Below the pieces are notes generated by a model. That model saw nothing but the letters and a program-made list of their open reading frames with translations. It was not told where the DNA came from and did no database searches. This document shows positions 1-8,835 of a DNA stretch of 64,000 nt, piece by piece. Positions within the stretch are counted from its first letter, which is position 1; every line of letters starts with the position of its first letter. The DNA comes from Opitutaceae bacterium (lineage in GTDB: Bacteria; Verrucomicrobiota; Verrucomicrobiia; Opitutales; Opitutaceae): assembly GCA_028691845.1 (NCBI GenBank), contig JAQUYL010000011.1, forward strand, positions 1-64,000, read 5' to 3'. Both the position numbers and the translations under genes were made by a program.

Positions 1-2156
1 ACAATCTCCATGTACACCAGGGAGGGATTGCTCACCACCCCGGGTGTCCGGCCAGGAATGTTCGGCTCGAGCCGCGCGCTCTGCCCGAACAGCGCTATAG
101 CACCGTCCCAGTCACGCGCATAGTAGCAATCCAACCCACGGGAAAAGAGCCCAAGGCACTCGGGCACGGTCGGAGCCAGATTTTCCTTTAGCCCCACAAT
201 TTCGTGGATCGGCACTGCTTGGGTGCGGCCTTTGACCACGATCCGACCAAGGGGACGAAACACCAGCCGGTCACGACCATGCTGTTCGCATGCGTGCTTG
301 GTCGCTTCCGTGCACATCGTGTAAACACCCCAGCTTTTCGCACCAGATTCCATGCGCGCTGCCAGATTTACGTCGTCCCCCATCATCGTGTAATTGAACC
401 GGGTACGGCTGCCCATGTTCCCAATGATGCATCGGCCACTGTTCAGGCCGATGCGCGATTGCATATGCCGAACGGCCTCGGGCCACTGGTCTCCTTCGCT
501 TTGCCACTTCGCTCGCAGTTCAGCGAGTTTGCGTTGGACCCGCTGGGTGGCGACGCAGGCGCGGTAGGAGTGATCGGGCAACGCTATGGGCGCCCCAAAC
601 ATGGCTACGACGGCGTCACCGATGTATTTGTCTAGCGTGCCACCCTCCTCTTGCACGATGTCAGTGCAGGCGGTGAGATATTCATTCATCAGTTCGACGA
701 GACGATTCGGCGGTAGTTTTTCCGAAAACGTTGAGAAACCCTGAATATCGCTGAAGTACGCCGTGATTTCCTCCTCGTGGCCGCCGAGCTTGGGACGCTG
801 GCCTGATTCGATCAGGCGCTCGACGAGTTGCGGTGAGACGTAAGAACCGAACATGCCTTTTATCTCCTGCTTTGCCCGCTGCTCCTCTAGCACGCGTCGA
901 CCGATGAGGTAACTCTGCAACGAAACAAAACCAATTTCCGGCCAGATCCAAGGCAACCACCAGCTCGCAGCCATCCAGCCCCAAAAACAGAGCGCGGTGT
1001 AACCCGCCAATCCCGTAAAGGTGATCAAACCCATGAACCAGACGGAGCGTCTCACACCAAGAAATATGCCTCCCAACGTGAAGCACACCGCGACCAGCCA
1101 CACGATCCAGTCCGGCATCTGCCACGCGAAATCGTCGGCCAGCACGTTGTTCACCATATTGGCCACAAAAAACGTGAGCGGTGTCAGATCGCGCAACGGG
1201 CTCGGGCCCGCGTCAGCCTTGCCGGTCACGGTCTGCCCGATGAAGACAATCTTATCCTTCAGGTCCGGCGGCGGATTTTCGGGTGTTTTATTCTCAAGAT
1301 GCACTTCGCTGAGGGCGACCAGTATGGCCCCATAGCTGTAAACCGGGATGTCACTAGCACGGCCGGTTTGGTCGAAGCGATAATTCAGCAGAAAATCACC
1401 CTGATCATCGATCGGCAGCCGCACCGTGCGTCCCAATGCCTTGAATGTAATGGCCCGTCCTAACTCCACTCGCACGTCGTCCGGTCTGACGCCATAGTAG
1501 CCCAGCAAGGTTTGCAGCGATAAAGTGGGATACAGTTCGTTCCCCACCCGCACCACTAGCGGGATGTTGCGACGGATTCCATCGGGCCCCGGCGGCATAT
1601 CGGCAAAACCATACAGACTCACGGCCCGCAAAAGCGGATATGGAATAAACGCGTATTTATCGCCCTTCACCCTGCTGCTATCGCCCACGACCTGCTTCAA
1701 CGCTTTGGTCGGTCCCTCCCTCCCAGGAGAGGAATCCGTCGGCTCTGAATTCGTCACTGCTGCGGAAATTACCGTAGTGCCCGCCTCATTCGCAGCCTGC
1801 GCAATCTGTGCGAAAGCCCCGTCTCCATCCCCCTCGCGGGAAACATCCATAATCACGTCCCACGCCACCATCTTCGCCCCCGCCAGAGCCAGCACCTGGG
1901 TCATTTGTGCATGATACTGCCGATCCACAGGCCAGGGCTGGCTCAGCAGAGCCTCGGTATCGTCCTCAAAAAGCACGACCGCCAGTCGGGGATCGGGCGG
2001 CTTCTGGTAATGAGTGCGCGCCCTGGTGCGCCAGTCGAGCGTATGACGCTCAAGCTGTTTAATTACTTCCGTGTAGTTCAGGGCCCAAGCCAGCCCGAAG
2101 CAGACCAAAGGCACCCACCAGATCTGCCGAAGAGTTGTGCCTGTCGGGGTGCTCAT
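1..2156 (-). CDS. CHASE2-domain adenylate/guanylate cyclase (3' end beyond window)
   Basis: This is a class III nucleotide cyclase that probably makes cAMP in response to a signal sensed outside the cytoplasm. I read about 718 codons from ATG 2156 without a stop; the C-terminus lies beyond the window. The order is an N-terminal hydrophobic anchor, a CHASE2 sensor (roughly residues 30-345), three membrane segments (about 350-430) and a cyclase domain. The cyclase shows YFSDIQGFS (metal Asp), LDKYIGDAVVAMFG (substrate Lys and second metal Asp) and MGDDVNLAARME (transition-state Asn and Arg), so it should be active. After it comes TPR-like sequence (CYYARDWDGAIALFGQ). A lysozyme-like gene lies 70 bp upstream on the same strand. 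Cyclic AMP specificity is inferred from the Lys/Asp pair. Confidence 0.88.
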   Translation of the reverse strand, partial: MSTPTGTTLRQIWWVPLVCFGLAWALNYTEVIKQLERHTLDWRTRARTHYQKPPDPRLAVVLFEDDTEALLSQPWPVDRQYHAQMTQVLALAGAKMVAWDVIMDVSREGDGDGAFAQIAQAANEAGTTVISAAVTNSEPTDSSPGREGPTKALKQVVGDSSRVKGDKYAFIPYPLLRAVSLYGFADMPPGPDGIRRNIPLVVRVGNELYPTLSLQTLLGYYGVRPDDVRVELGRAITFKALGRTVRLPIDDQGDFLLNYRFDQTGRASDIPVYSYGAILVALSEVHLENKTPENPPPDLKDKIVFIGQTVTGKADAGPSPLRDLTPLTFFVANMVNNVLADDFAWQMPDWIVWLVAVCFTLGGIFLGVRRSVWFMGLITFTGLAGYTALCFWGWMAASWWLPWIWPEIGFVSLQSYLIGRRVLEEQRAKQEIKGMFGSYVSPQLVERLIESGQRPKLGGHEEEITAYFSDIQGFSTFSEKLPPNRLVELMNEYLTACTDIVQEEGGTLDKYIGDAVVAMFGAPIALPDHSYRACVATQRVQRKLAELRAKWQSEGDQWPEAVRHMQSRIGLNSGRCIIGNMGSRTRFNYTMMGDDVNLAARMESGAKSWGVYTMCTEATKHACEQHGRDRLVFRPLGRIVVKGRTQAVPIHEIVGLKENLAPTVPECLGLFSRGLDCYYARDWDGAIALFGQSARLEPNIPGRTPGVVSNPSLVYMEI

Positions 2157-2226
2157 GGACGCACCGCCATCTTGAGACGCCGGATAGCGTCGCGCCAAGA
2201 AGTTTCTCGGCCGGTATCAGACGCTG

Positions 2227-2829
2227 TCAGCTTCCCTGCGGGCAGTACATTGCCCCCTGGTAAGCTGAGATTTCATAGCGCGGACCGCCGGTCGGGACAT
2301 TGAACCACGTCTCGTTTGAGAGAATGTCGAAACGCGTCCAGGACACCGTGAAACTGCCTTCGGGCGCCGGATCACTTGCTGCCGCCAAACGCTTCTGCTG
2401 CTTCAATTTTTCCACCAGATTCTGAACCTGTTCGGCATAGCCATAGCTCACGGCCGGCACACGGCCGGTCACGACGGCATCGAGGCCGCAATTCCACGCC
2501 AATGCGATATTGAATGGACCGGCATGAATGCCAGCACGCTCGAGACCGGCCTTGATCCATTCATAGTGTTTGACCGCTACCTCGTCGGCATGCTTGCGCT
2601 GCATCGCGAGCGAAAACGGCCGGGAAGTATGCATGCGCCAAGTCGCCACCCGGAATTGGTATGGCCCCATCTCGCCATGTGCCCCGACGCGGGTCTCATT
2701 GTTCGGGTTCTCGACCCAATGGATGGCCTGCAGTGTTTCCCAACGGTCCGACGCCCGCGCGGCAGCCGTGCCAAGAAGGCCAAGCGCAGCTGTGACAGGC
2801 ATTAGGCGGATTATCATTCTGGTCATCAT
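2227..2829 (-). CDS. secreted lysozyme-like (transglycosylase-fold) protein
   Basis: A protein of about 200 residues with an N-terminal hydrophobic stretch (IIRLMPVTAALGLLGTAAARA) that looks like a signal peptide. The mature part has AIHWVENPNNETRVGAHGE, MGPYQFRVATWRMHT and ALAWNCGLDAVV. This pattern of an early Glu, a GxYQ-type segment and an ALAxN helix recalls the lysozyme-like transglycosylase fold, so it may act on peptidoglycan. I chose the ATG pair at 2826-2829; an upstream GTG at 2871 would put 14 charged residues before the signal peptide. The gene ends 70 bp before the cyclase start and may be co-transcribed with it. The fold assignment is from pattern only. Confidence 0.6.
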   Translation of the reverse strand: MMTRMIIRLMPVTAALGLLGTAAARASDRWETLQAIHWVENPNNETRVGAHGEMGPYQFRVATWRMHTSRPFSLAMQRKHADEVAVKHYEWIKAGLERAGIHAGPFNIALAWNCGLDAVVTGRVPAVSYGYAEQVQNLVEKLKQQKRLAAASDPAPEGSFTVSWTRFDILSNETWFNVPTGGPRYEISAYQGAMYCPQGS

Positions 2830-3082
2830 AAAGTCGAAAAAGGGGCGCGCACCAAGGAGAACGATGCGCACTCTGTCCAGCGGGATTTGCTCATGACGCC
2901 ATTTTGGCGCGGCTTTTTATAAAAATCGACACCTTGGCGCACCTCACGGCCGACACATTTGTAAATTTACATCTCTAAAAATCATTGTGAAATGTTACGA
3001 AGAGATGATGCCCATTGCCCACGGCAGAGCCGTTGCGTGGCCGGTCATGATCGCGATTGCCGCCAATCAACAGCCCCCTGTC

Positions 3083-3454
3083 ATGAATTTGTCCAAGAAA
3101 AGGGAAATTGATCCTTATCGATCGGCGGGTAGGTTGCCACTTGTGAGCGACAAAAATATTTCACCAGCCGAAGACTCCGACCAGAGATTCGAAAAGATCG
3201 CTACCCTAGACAACGAGGTTGAGGCTCAATTGTTGGATGCTGTGCTGAACGATCGGCGGATTCCGCATTTGATGGTGACCTATTTCGATTCGGTCTACAG
3301 CGGCGTATTTCAGGGGACGGGTGGCTGGGGCCGGATCGAATCCTCGGCGCAGTTCCGGGACGAAATCATGGCTATCATCGAGGAGATCAAGAATCAGGCC
3401 CCTCCCCTGCCGCCCGAGACAGAGGGCACAAGCAGCGAAGAAAACAGCAGGTGA
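3083..3454 (+). CDS. DUF2007-type small protein
   Basis: A small soluble protein whose core (FEKIATLDNEVEAQLLDAVLN, IPHLMVTYFDSVY, then WGRIESSAQFRDEIMAIIEEI) matches the DUF2007 family, often annotated as putative signal-transducing proteins. The biochemical role of the family is unknown. The frame is open from GTG 2987; ATG 3083 gives 123 residues, and GTG 3143 would start just before the domain. I prefer one of the two later starts because the first 50 residues show no family character. The C-terminal tail is rich in Pro, Glu and Ser and looks disordered. The gene sits alone ahead of tRNA-Phe. Confidence 0.55.
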   Translation: MNLSKKREIDPYRSAGRLPLVSDKNISPAEDSDQRFEKIATLDNEVEAQLLDAVLNDRRIPHLMVTYFDSVYSGVFQGTGGWGRIESSAQFRDEIMAIIEEIKNQAPPLPPETEGTSSEENSR

Positions 3455-3559
3455 TATGATTCGAAAGTTGGTTATTCCTTCACCAGTCGTGAACCTCTTC
3501 ATTTTCGAGTTGCTGCCCGAGCTTCCCTCGGTGAAGAGAAGCCCGTTTCGAAATTCCCG

Positions 3560-3588
3560 TTGACGCGCCCTCCGGCGGCCCTTTTAAC
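3560..3588 (+). promoter_or_regulatory. probable promoter of tRNA-Phe
   Basis: TTGACG (3560-3565), a 17-base spacer and TTTAAC (3583-3588) give a sigma-70-like arrangement. The predicted start would be near 3595, about 12 bases before the mature tRNA 5' end. Confidence 0.45.
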
Positions 3589-3606
3589 TCGCCCCCTTTC
3601 GTTTCT

Positions 3607-3682
<76 letters not shown>

Positions 3683-3771
3683 CTTTCGGGTTTCCAGCAT
3701 TCGACATCTCGCGGAACAGTGGTCCGCTTTGGTTTTACACCAAAGATTGGTTTTGAAAGCTGCGCCACGCC

Positions 3772-4092
3772 ATGCAAACGCCCACCAATGTCCAGCTGAT
3801 CGGTCGCGAAGTAGCCATTCTCTGGGATGATGGCCGTGAGAGTTACCTGCCCTTCGAATATCTGCGGGCCTCATCGCCAAGTGCGGAAACGCGCGGCGAA
3901 CAGGATATTTTTGGCAACCGCTATGGCGGCAGTGACAAACCCAAGGATTATGACGGCGTCGAGGTGCTTGGCTGGGAGTTGGTCGGCAACTACGCGCTGC
4001 GGTTCGATTTCAGCGACGGCCACCGCACGGGGCTTTATTCGTTCGAGTACCTGCGGCAGATCGATGCCGCGCGCGGGGGACAGACCACTTAA
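3772..4092 (+). CDS. DUF971 (GBBH-like N-terminal domain) protein
   Basis: A 106-residue protein beginning MQTPTNVQLIGREVAILWDDG. It has two similar segments, ESYLPFEYLRASSPSAE and RTGLYSFEYLRQID, around LGWELVGNYALRFDFSDGH. This is the pattern of the DUF971 domain, also found at the N-terminus of gamma-butyrobetaine hydroxylase, where it binds zinc. Stand-alone bacterial copies are widespread and of unsettled function; some are linked to iron-sulfur protein assembly. It starts 90 bp after tRNA-Phe and converges with lpxA. Confidence 0.8.
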   Translation: MQTPTNVQLIGREVAILWDDGRESYLPFEYLRASSPSAETRGEQDIFGNRYGGSDKPKDYDGVEVLGWELVGNYALRFDFSDGHRTGLYSFEYLRQIDAARGGQTT

Positions 4093-4163
4093 CTACTTGG
4101 GTCCCACTCCAGCCGCGGAAGGCGGCCCGCCCCTCGGGCAGTCCCGTCGCCATCCAGCACCTC

Positions 4164-4949
4164 CTACCGGCTCGGCGCGAATCCGCGCTGGCTGCTGGCC
4201 GCAAAGGCCAGGAAATGCTTGAATTCCGGCGTCTCGGCCAGCGCATGCGCCCGAAGGGCGTCAAGAGCCTGCGCTCGATTGAGACCCTGCCGGTAGACTG
4301 TGCGGAAGATCTGCTTGATGGCTTCGAGCTGCGCGACGGTGAAGTCGCTGCGCTCAAGCCCCACCTTGTTGATCGAGCGTACCACCGCCGGGTTGCCATC
4401 GGCAATGACGTACGGCGGCACATCCTGCACGACCTTGGCCATCGCGCCGAGCATGGCGTACATTCCGATCCGGCAGAATTGATGTACGCCGGCTCCCCAG
4501 CCGATGTTGACGTGGTCTTCCACGATCACATGGCCCGCCAAGGCCGCCTGGCTGCTCATCACGAAGTGGTTGCCGACAATGCAATCGTGGGCAATATGGC
4601 TGTAGGCCAGGATGACGTTGTCGTCGCCCATGCGTGTTAACTCGCCGTCCTTCGTCGCCATGTGTACCGAGGTGAATTCGCGGAATACATTGCGGTCCCC
4701 GATGATCAAACCCGGCTCGCCGCCCTTGTATTTCAGGTCGTGCGTCTTCATGCCGATGCAGGCGAAGGGGAATACCTCACCTTGCTTTCCCATGCGCGTG
4801 TTGCCCTGCACGGTGGCGTGATGATGCAGCACGGTGCCGTCCCCGATCACGACCTGCCCTCCGATGTAGGCATAGGCCCCGACCACCACCTCGTCGCCTA
4901 GTTCCGCCTGCGGCTCTACGATGGCCGTGGGATGAATCTGTCTGGCCAT
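4164..4949 (-). CDS. lpxA: acyl-ACP--UDP-N-acetylglucosamine O-acyltransferase
   Basis: LpxA catalyses the first committed acyl transfer of lipid A synthesis, from hydroxyacyl-ACP to UDP-GlcNAc, in the cytoplasm. The 261 residues match the family length. The left-handed beta-helix hexapeptide repeats run from IHPTAIVEPQAELGDEV to about residue 190. The catalytic segment AALAGHVIVEDHVNIGWGAG is followed by VHQFCRIG and DVPPYVIADGNPA, and the helical C-terminal domain by about 70 residues. The gene starts 2 bp after the lpxC-fabZ stop, so the two are almost certainly translated from one message. Together with waaA in this window it indicates a lipid A outer membrane. Confidence 0.96.
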   Translation of the reverse strand: MARQIHPTAIVEPQAELGDEVVVGAYAYIGGQVVIGDGTVLHHHATVQGNTRMGKQGEVFPFACIGMKTHDLKYKGGEPGLIIGDRNVFREFTSVHMATKDGELTRMGDDNVILAYSHIAHDCIVGNHFVMSSQAALAGHVIVEDHVNIGWGAGVHQFCRIGMYAMLGAMAKVVQDVPPYVIADGNPAVVRSINKVGLERSDFTVAQLEAIKQIFRTVYRQGLNRAQALDALRAHALAETPEFKHFLAFAASSQRGFAPSR

Positions 4950-4951
4950 GG

Positions 4952-6289
4952 CTAGTTGACCTCGGACTCGTCAACGAGAGCGAACATGAGTTCGGCCGAC
5001 GAAACCACCTGCCCGTCGACACTGCAGGAGCCTTCGGCGCAGGCGATCTTGTTGCCGCGGCTCTTGGTGAGCCTGACATTGATGAGCAACTGGTCACCGG
5101 GGCGCACCGGCTTGCGCCACTTGACCTTGTCGCAGCTCATGAACAAGGCGGTCTTGCCTTCGATGCTGGCGCGCTGGAGCAGCAGGATGCCCGCCGCCTG
5201 CGCCATGGCTTCGAGTTGCATGACCCCGGGCATGACTGGATTGCCCGGGTAATGCCCCTGAAAATAGGGCTCATTAATCGTCACGTTCTTCAGCGCCAGA
5301 AGTTCGTCGTTGCCCTTGATCTCGACGACGCGGTCGATCATGACAAAAGGATACCGATGCGGCACCGTGTCGAGCACGCGGCGAATGTCCAACTGGGTCT
5401 CGGCCGCCAGCGTGGCGGCCGGCCCCTTGGGCTTGGTCGGCTTTTTCCCGCCTTTTTTCCACGCATCGTATTTCTCGAAAAGCAGCTTTGTCAGTTCGGC
5501 GTTGATGGCGTGGCCTGGCCGTGTCGCCACGATATGCGCCTTGAGTGGCACACCGAGCAGGGCGAGATCCCCGATGATATCGAGAATCTTATGGCGCACG
5601 AACTCGTCCTTAAAGCGCAATGGCTCCTTTGAGATGATTTTGTCGCCCTTGATCACCACGGCGCAATCGAGGCTGCCGCCCTTGATCTTGCCCAGCTTGA
5701 GGAGTTCCTCGATGTCCTCGTAGATGGTAAAGGTACGGGCGGCGGCGATCTGCGTCACATACACATCGGGCTCGACGGTCAGCGACAGATGCTGGGTGTG
5801 GATGCCGCGGTCATCGGCTGAAGTGCAGGAAATTTTCAGCCCTTCAAACGGCAGCGCGATGATGGACGAATTACCGCGCGAAACCGACACCGGATCGGTC
5901 AGTGTAAATTGCTCGCGCTCGACGTCCTGCTCGACGGGCTCGGCTTGCTGGAGGGCATTCACAAACGGCCGGGCCGAGCCATCCATGATGGGCGGTTCGC
6001 TGGCGTTGATATCGATGAGCACATTGTCGATGCCACAGCCGTGAAGCGCGCTAAGCACGTGCTCGACGAGATTAATCTTGGCATGACCGCTCTGGATGGT
6101 TGTGGCCCGCACGAGGTCGGTCACGAGATCGATGCGAGGCTTGATCTCAGGTTGCCCATGCAGATCGATCCGCTTGAACACGATGCCGTGGTTCGCAGGT
6201 GCCGGTTTCATGGTCATCACCACGGGATCGCCGGTATGGAGGCCATTGCCCTTGATGGATACCTCACGCAGAAGGGTGCGTTGCTTCAT
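4952..6289 (-). CDS. lpxC-fabZ: fused UDP-3-O-acyl-GlcNAc deacetylase / 3-hydroxyacyl-ACP dehydratase
   Basis: A bifunctional 445-residue enzyme. Residues 1-290 are LpxC, the zinc deacetylase that commits the cell to lipid [17 protein letters not shown] and [15 protein letters not shown] carry zinc-binding His/Asp residues and GHAINAEL the C-terminal motif. A lysine- and proline-rich linker ([10 protein letters not shown]) joins residues 305-445, a FabZ dehydratase with [13 protein letters not shown] and [15 protein letters not shown] then LEAMAQ, including the catalytic His and Glu. The fusion is known in Bacteroidetes, Chlorobi and Verrucomicrobia. It puts lipid A commitment and the competing fatty-acid step in one chain. 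lpxA follows directly. Confidence 0.96.
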   Translation of the reverse strand: MKQRTLLREVSIKGNGLHTGDPVVMTMKPAPANHGIVFKRIDLHGQPEIKPRIDLVTDLVRATTIQSGHAKINLVEHVLSALHGCGIDNVLIDINASEPPIMDGSARPFVNALQQAEPVEQDVEREQFTLTDPVSVSRGNSSIIALPFEGLKISCTSADDRGIHTQHLSLTVEPDVYVTQIAAARTFTIYEDIEELLKLGKIKGGSLDCAVVIKGDKIISKEPLRFKDEFVRHKILDIIGDLALLGVPLKAHIVATRPGHAINAELTKLLFEKYDAWKKGGKKPTKPKGPAATLAAETQLDIRRVLDTVPHRYPFVMIDRVVEIKGNDELLALKNVTINEPYFQGHYPGNPVMPGVMQLEAMAQAAGILLLQRASIEGKTALFMSCDKVKWRKPVRPGDQLLINVRLTKSRGNKIACAEGSCSVDGQVVSSAELMFALVDESEVN

Positions 6290-6449
6290 TGAATAAGGGC
6301 GCAGTGTCGGAAAGAGCTTGGAAATGACAAGCTTGGAGATTCAGCGGGGCCGGTCGTGATAGCACCGGCGTTGCCGCCTCAAATCCTCCGGACTTAGGTG
6401 GACTGCCTTCTGTCCGGCCAGAAAGATGCACCGCTCATGGAGTGGCGTG

Positions 6450-6479
6450 TTGACAACTGCGAAAGCCCGCCGGTATTCC
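6450..6479 (+). promoter_or_regulatory. possible efp promoter
   Basis: A perfect TTGACA (6450-6455) is followed after 18 bases by TATTCC (6474-6479). The -10 is weak but the start would fall about 35 bases before the efp ATG. The 232-bp gap between the divergent lpxC-fabZ and efp genes must hold promoters for both; I cannot place the lpxC one. Confidence 0.4.
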
Positions 6480-6521
6480 TGTACCCTTTAACAACACAAA
6501 ACCGCAACCGCACGATTAGTT

Positions 6522-7079
6522 ATGCCGTCCGCCAACGACCTCCGCAAAGGCCAAGTCATCAAATTCAACGGTGAGCCTCATCTCATTATGGAGACGCAGC
6601 ATCGCACGCCGGGCAATTTGCGCGCTTTCGTCCAAGTGAAAATGCGTAATCTCCGGTATGGCAAATCACTTGAGCAGCGTTTCAATTCCCCCGATCCGGT
6701 CGAAGTGTTGCAGACCGACCGCCGCACTCTCGAATTCAGCTACGCGGACCGCGACACCTTCGCCTTCATGGATCCTGTTTCCTACGAAACCATTGAACTC
6801 ACCGCCACCATGATCGGCGACGCCAAGAATTATCTTGTCGCCAATGGCAAGGTCGAGGTGCTCTTTGTCGACGACCGTCCGGTCACTATCGACCTGCCCT
6901 CCGCGGTGTCACTCAAGGTGACCGACGCCCCCGAGGGTATCCGCGGCGACACCGCCAGTAACGTCCAAAAGACGGTCACCTGCGAAACCGGCCTCGTGGT
7001 GTCGGTGCCGTTGTTCATCAAGGAAGGCGACGTTATCCGCGTCAGCACCGCCGACTCCTCCTACCTCGGCCGCGCCTGA
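6522..7079 (+). CDS. efp: elongation factor P
   Basis: EF-P binds stalled ribosomes and speeds peptide-bond formation at polyproline. At 185 residues it has the usual three domains, with the C-terminal signature DTASNVQKTVTCETGLVVSVP and PLFIKEGDVIRVSTADSSYLGRA. Domain I starts at NDLRKGQVIKFNGEPHLI. Its loop reads QHRTPGNLRAF, aligning with E. coli EFVKPGKGQAF, so the modified Lys34 of E. coli corresponds to Asn32 here. This factor therefore cannot carry beta-lysine at that residue, nor rhamnose, which needs Arg. It is monocistronic, followed by a strong terminator. Confidence 0.96.
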   Translation: MPSANDLRKGQVIKFNGEPHLIMETQHRTPGNLRAFVQVKMRNLRYGKSLEQRFNSPDPVEVLQTDRRTLEFSYADRDTFAFMDPVSYETIELTATMIGDAKNYLVANGKVEVLFVDDRPVTIDLPSAVSLKVTDAPEGIRGDTASNVQKTVTCETGLVVSVPLFIKEGDVIRVSTADSSYLGRA

Positions 7080-7106
7080 TCGGCCGTCGCATCTTTTTCG
7101 ACCGGC

Positions 7107-7132
7107 AACCGGGGCAGCCGCTCCGGTTTTTT
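7107..7132 (+). terminator. Rho-independent terminator after efp
   Basis: A 9-bp stem, AACCGGGGC (7107-7115) with GCTCCGGTT (7120-7128), has one G-U pair and the loop AGCC. A run of six T follows from 7127. It lies 28 bases after the efp stop. Confidence 0.88.
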
Positions 7133-7538
7133 CATAAATCCGCTCGAAGTTGTTCGCCCAGCTCCGCTGCTATTCAGCGGGCATAAAGCGCGTCGCAGCC
7201 TATTGTTTAAGGATGGCGTATAATGCAAAATGTCCTCTGATTTTCCGGCTCCGCCTCCAGAGGCTGCCTAAAGTTGTGCCGCCTTACCCCACCATGCACG
7301 CAATCTTGCCGGTTGCGCGTTGATTACGGGGTTGTGCATGCCGGCTTGCTGCCATCGTACCACGGGCCCGAGCCGGTGGCAGGAGACTCCTGCATGAACT
7401 CAAGATTGGAGCGGACCACCTCGGATTCCACTTGTGCCACGGGACCTAGCCCGATAAAAAAACACTCGGATAATTCATCTGTCCCTCCCTTCGGCTCGAG
7501 GGCCTTTGCCAACGCAACCATTAACCCTTGTATTCAAG
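7133..7538. other. intergenic, no gene recognised
   Basis: About 400 bases between the efp terminator and the CDGSH gene. A perfect TATAAT occurs at 7219-7224 but without a convincing -35 box at the right distance. Short open frames on both strands have no recognisable family. I see no tRNA-like or riboswitch-like structure. Confidence 0.4.
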
Positions 7539-7775
7539 ATGAATAAACCGAACATCGCCCAGAAGTCACCTTATGTGAAGGAAACTCCCGCGGGCACCTA
7601 CTACTGGTGCACATGCGGACATTCTAAAGGTCAGCCATTCTGCGATGGTTCACACAAGGGGACGGGCTTCGTCCCTCATAAAATCGAGTTCACGGAAACC
7701 AAACGCGCGGCGTGGTGTGGATGCAAACACACCAAAAAACCGCCATTCTGCGACGGCTCGCACTCAAAACTATAG
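7539..7775 (+). CDS. CDGSH iron-sulfur domain protein (two CDGSH motifs)
   Basis: A 78-residue protein with two tandem iron-sulfur motifs: CTCGHSKGQPFCDGSH and CGCKHTKKPPFCDGSH. Each supplies three Cys and one His, the mitoNEET-type ligand set for a redox-active, pH-labile 2Fe-2S cluster. Small double-CDGSH proteins resemble the mitochondrial MiNT (CISD3) type; their bacterial role is not well defined, with electron or cluster transfer most likely. I chose ATG 7539 (MNKPNIAQKSPYVKETPAG) over the longer frame from 7506. The C-terminus ends right after the second motif. It converges with a decayed methyltransferase gene. Confidence 0.85.
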   Translation: MNKPNIAQKSPYVKETPAGTYYWCTCGHSKGQPFCDGSHKGTGFVPHKIEFTETKRAAWCGCKHTKKPPFCDGSHSKL

Positions 7776-7905
7776 CCGCTGACGCCGCAGCGATTCAGGC
7801 TCACGCTTGTTCCCAAAGCTGCCGCCGGAACCAGTTGGGAACAAGTGCAACCTGACCTGGGCTGACTGAGGGCCAAATATCGGTTTCATGGGCTCCCGAA
7901 TTACA

Positions 7906-8802
7906 CTACCCGTGCCCATATAGGACCTTTAGGTAGCGGCTTTCGAGGCAGTTGGAGTTAACGGGATGATCGGGTCCGGCGCTTGTACGGTCAGGGATCT
8001 GCAACCGGCGGTTCACCCGGTGCACACCCTTGGTGACGCACTCCTCAAAGGGTTCCAACGAAACGAGATCCGAGCATGAGCATGTGACGAATAGGGAGCC
8101 GGGCTTTACGAGGCTGGCGACAGTCTGCTTCAGAACCGCGTATTTCCGCATGCACTTCGGCGGCGCCGGCGGGTTCGCAGGTCATCACAAATCTGGGCGG
8201 ATTGCACATCACCGCGTCAAACGGCCCGCCGTTTTTCTGCATCCGCCGCGCGCAGGCGGAAATGTCGGCGTGCACCCGTTTCAACCGGGGGCTGCACGCA
8301 TCACAGCAGAGCACGTCGGCGTGGCGGTCGGCCGTCAGGCCGCTGATCCCGTCACCGTTCGAATTGATTACCAGGCAGGCGCTGCCCCGTGCGTCGATCT
8401 TGAACAGGTTCCTCCGCAGCGCGACGGCCCGCCGGATAGCCAGGTCGAAACACTCCTCTCCCACCAGATCCGCGGAGTGGACGACCACGCGGAGCGGCAT
8501 CTTGGCGCGCGCGGATTGAAGTGCCCTGCGCCGACGCGATTGCCAAACTTGCCATAGACCGTCAGCAGATCGTCCGGACGGTCGCCGCGCGACACCTCGC
8601 CGAGCATGCGTGGGAATATGGCCGGCTGGAGACCGGCAAATTTCAACTGCGTCCATGTCCATGGCTTGGACCAGACGGACCGGTCGATTGCCGAGGGCGA
8701 CATCCCCGCAGGACGGATTCCGTCGCACATGATAAAGGATGTGAAGAGACCGGAGCTGGAAATGCAGGGCAGCGACAGCGCTGCCTCAGCAATTCCAGGC
8801 AT
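7906..8802 (-). pseudogene. decayed RlmI-like 23S rRNA methyltransferase
   Basis: Three minus-strand segments in different frames together spell a class I SAM-dependent rRNA methyltransferase of the RlmI/RlmK type. The first has LKFAGLQPAIFPRMLGEVSRG and VYGKFGNRVGAGHFNPRA. The second continues with MPLRVVVHSADLVGEECFDL and VINSNGDGISGLTADRHADVL, and later PFDAVMCNPPRF. The third has YAVLKQTVASLVKPGSLFVTC and ends RTSAGPDHPVNSNCLESRYLKVLY. The first shift lies in a CG-dinucleotide run near 8510. The SAM-binding part between GLTADRHADVL and CSPRLKRVHADI is missing, roughly 100 codons by family length. The second shift is near 8150. The product cannot be functional. Confidence 0.82.
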
Positions 8803-8835
8803 CCACCTCCACCAAGCTTTCCGCCAATGTCTGCT

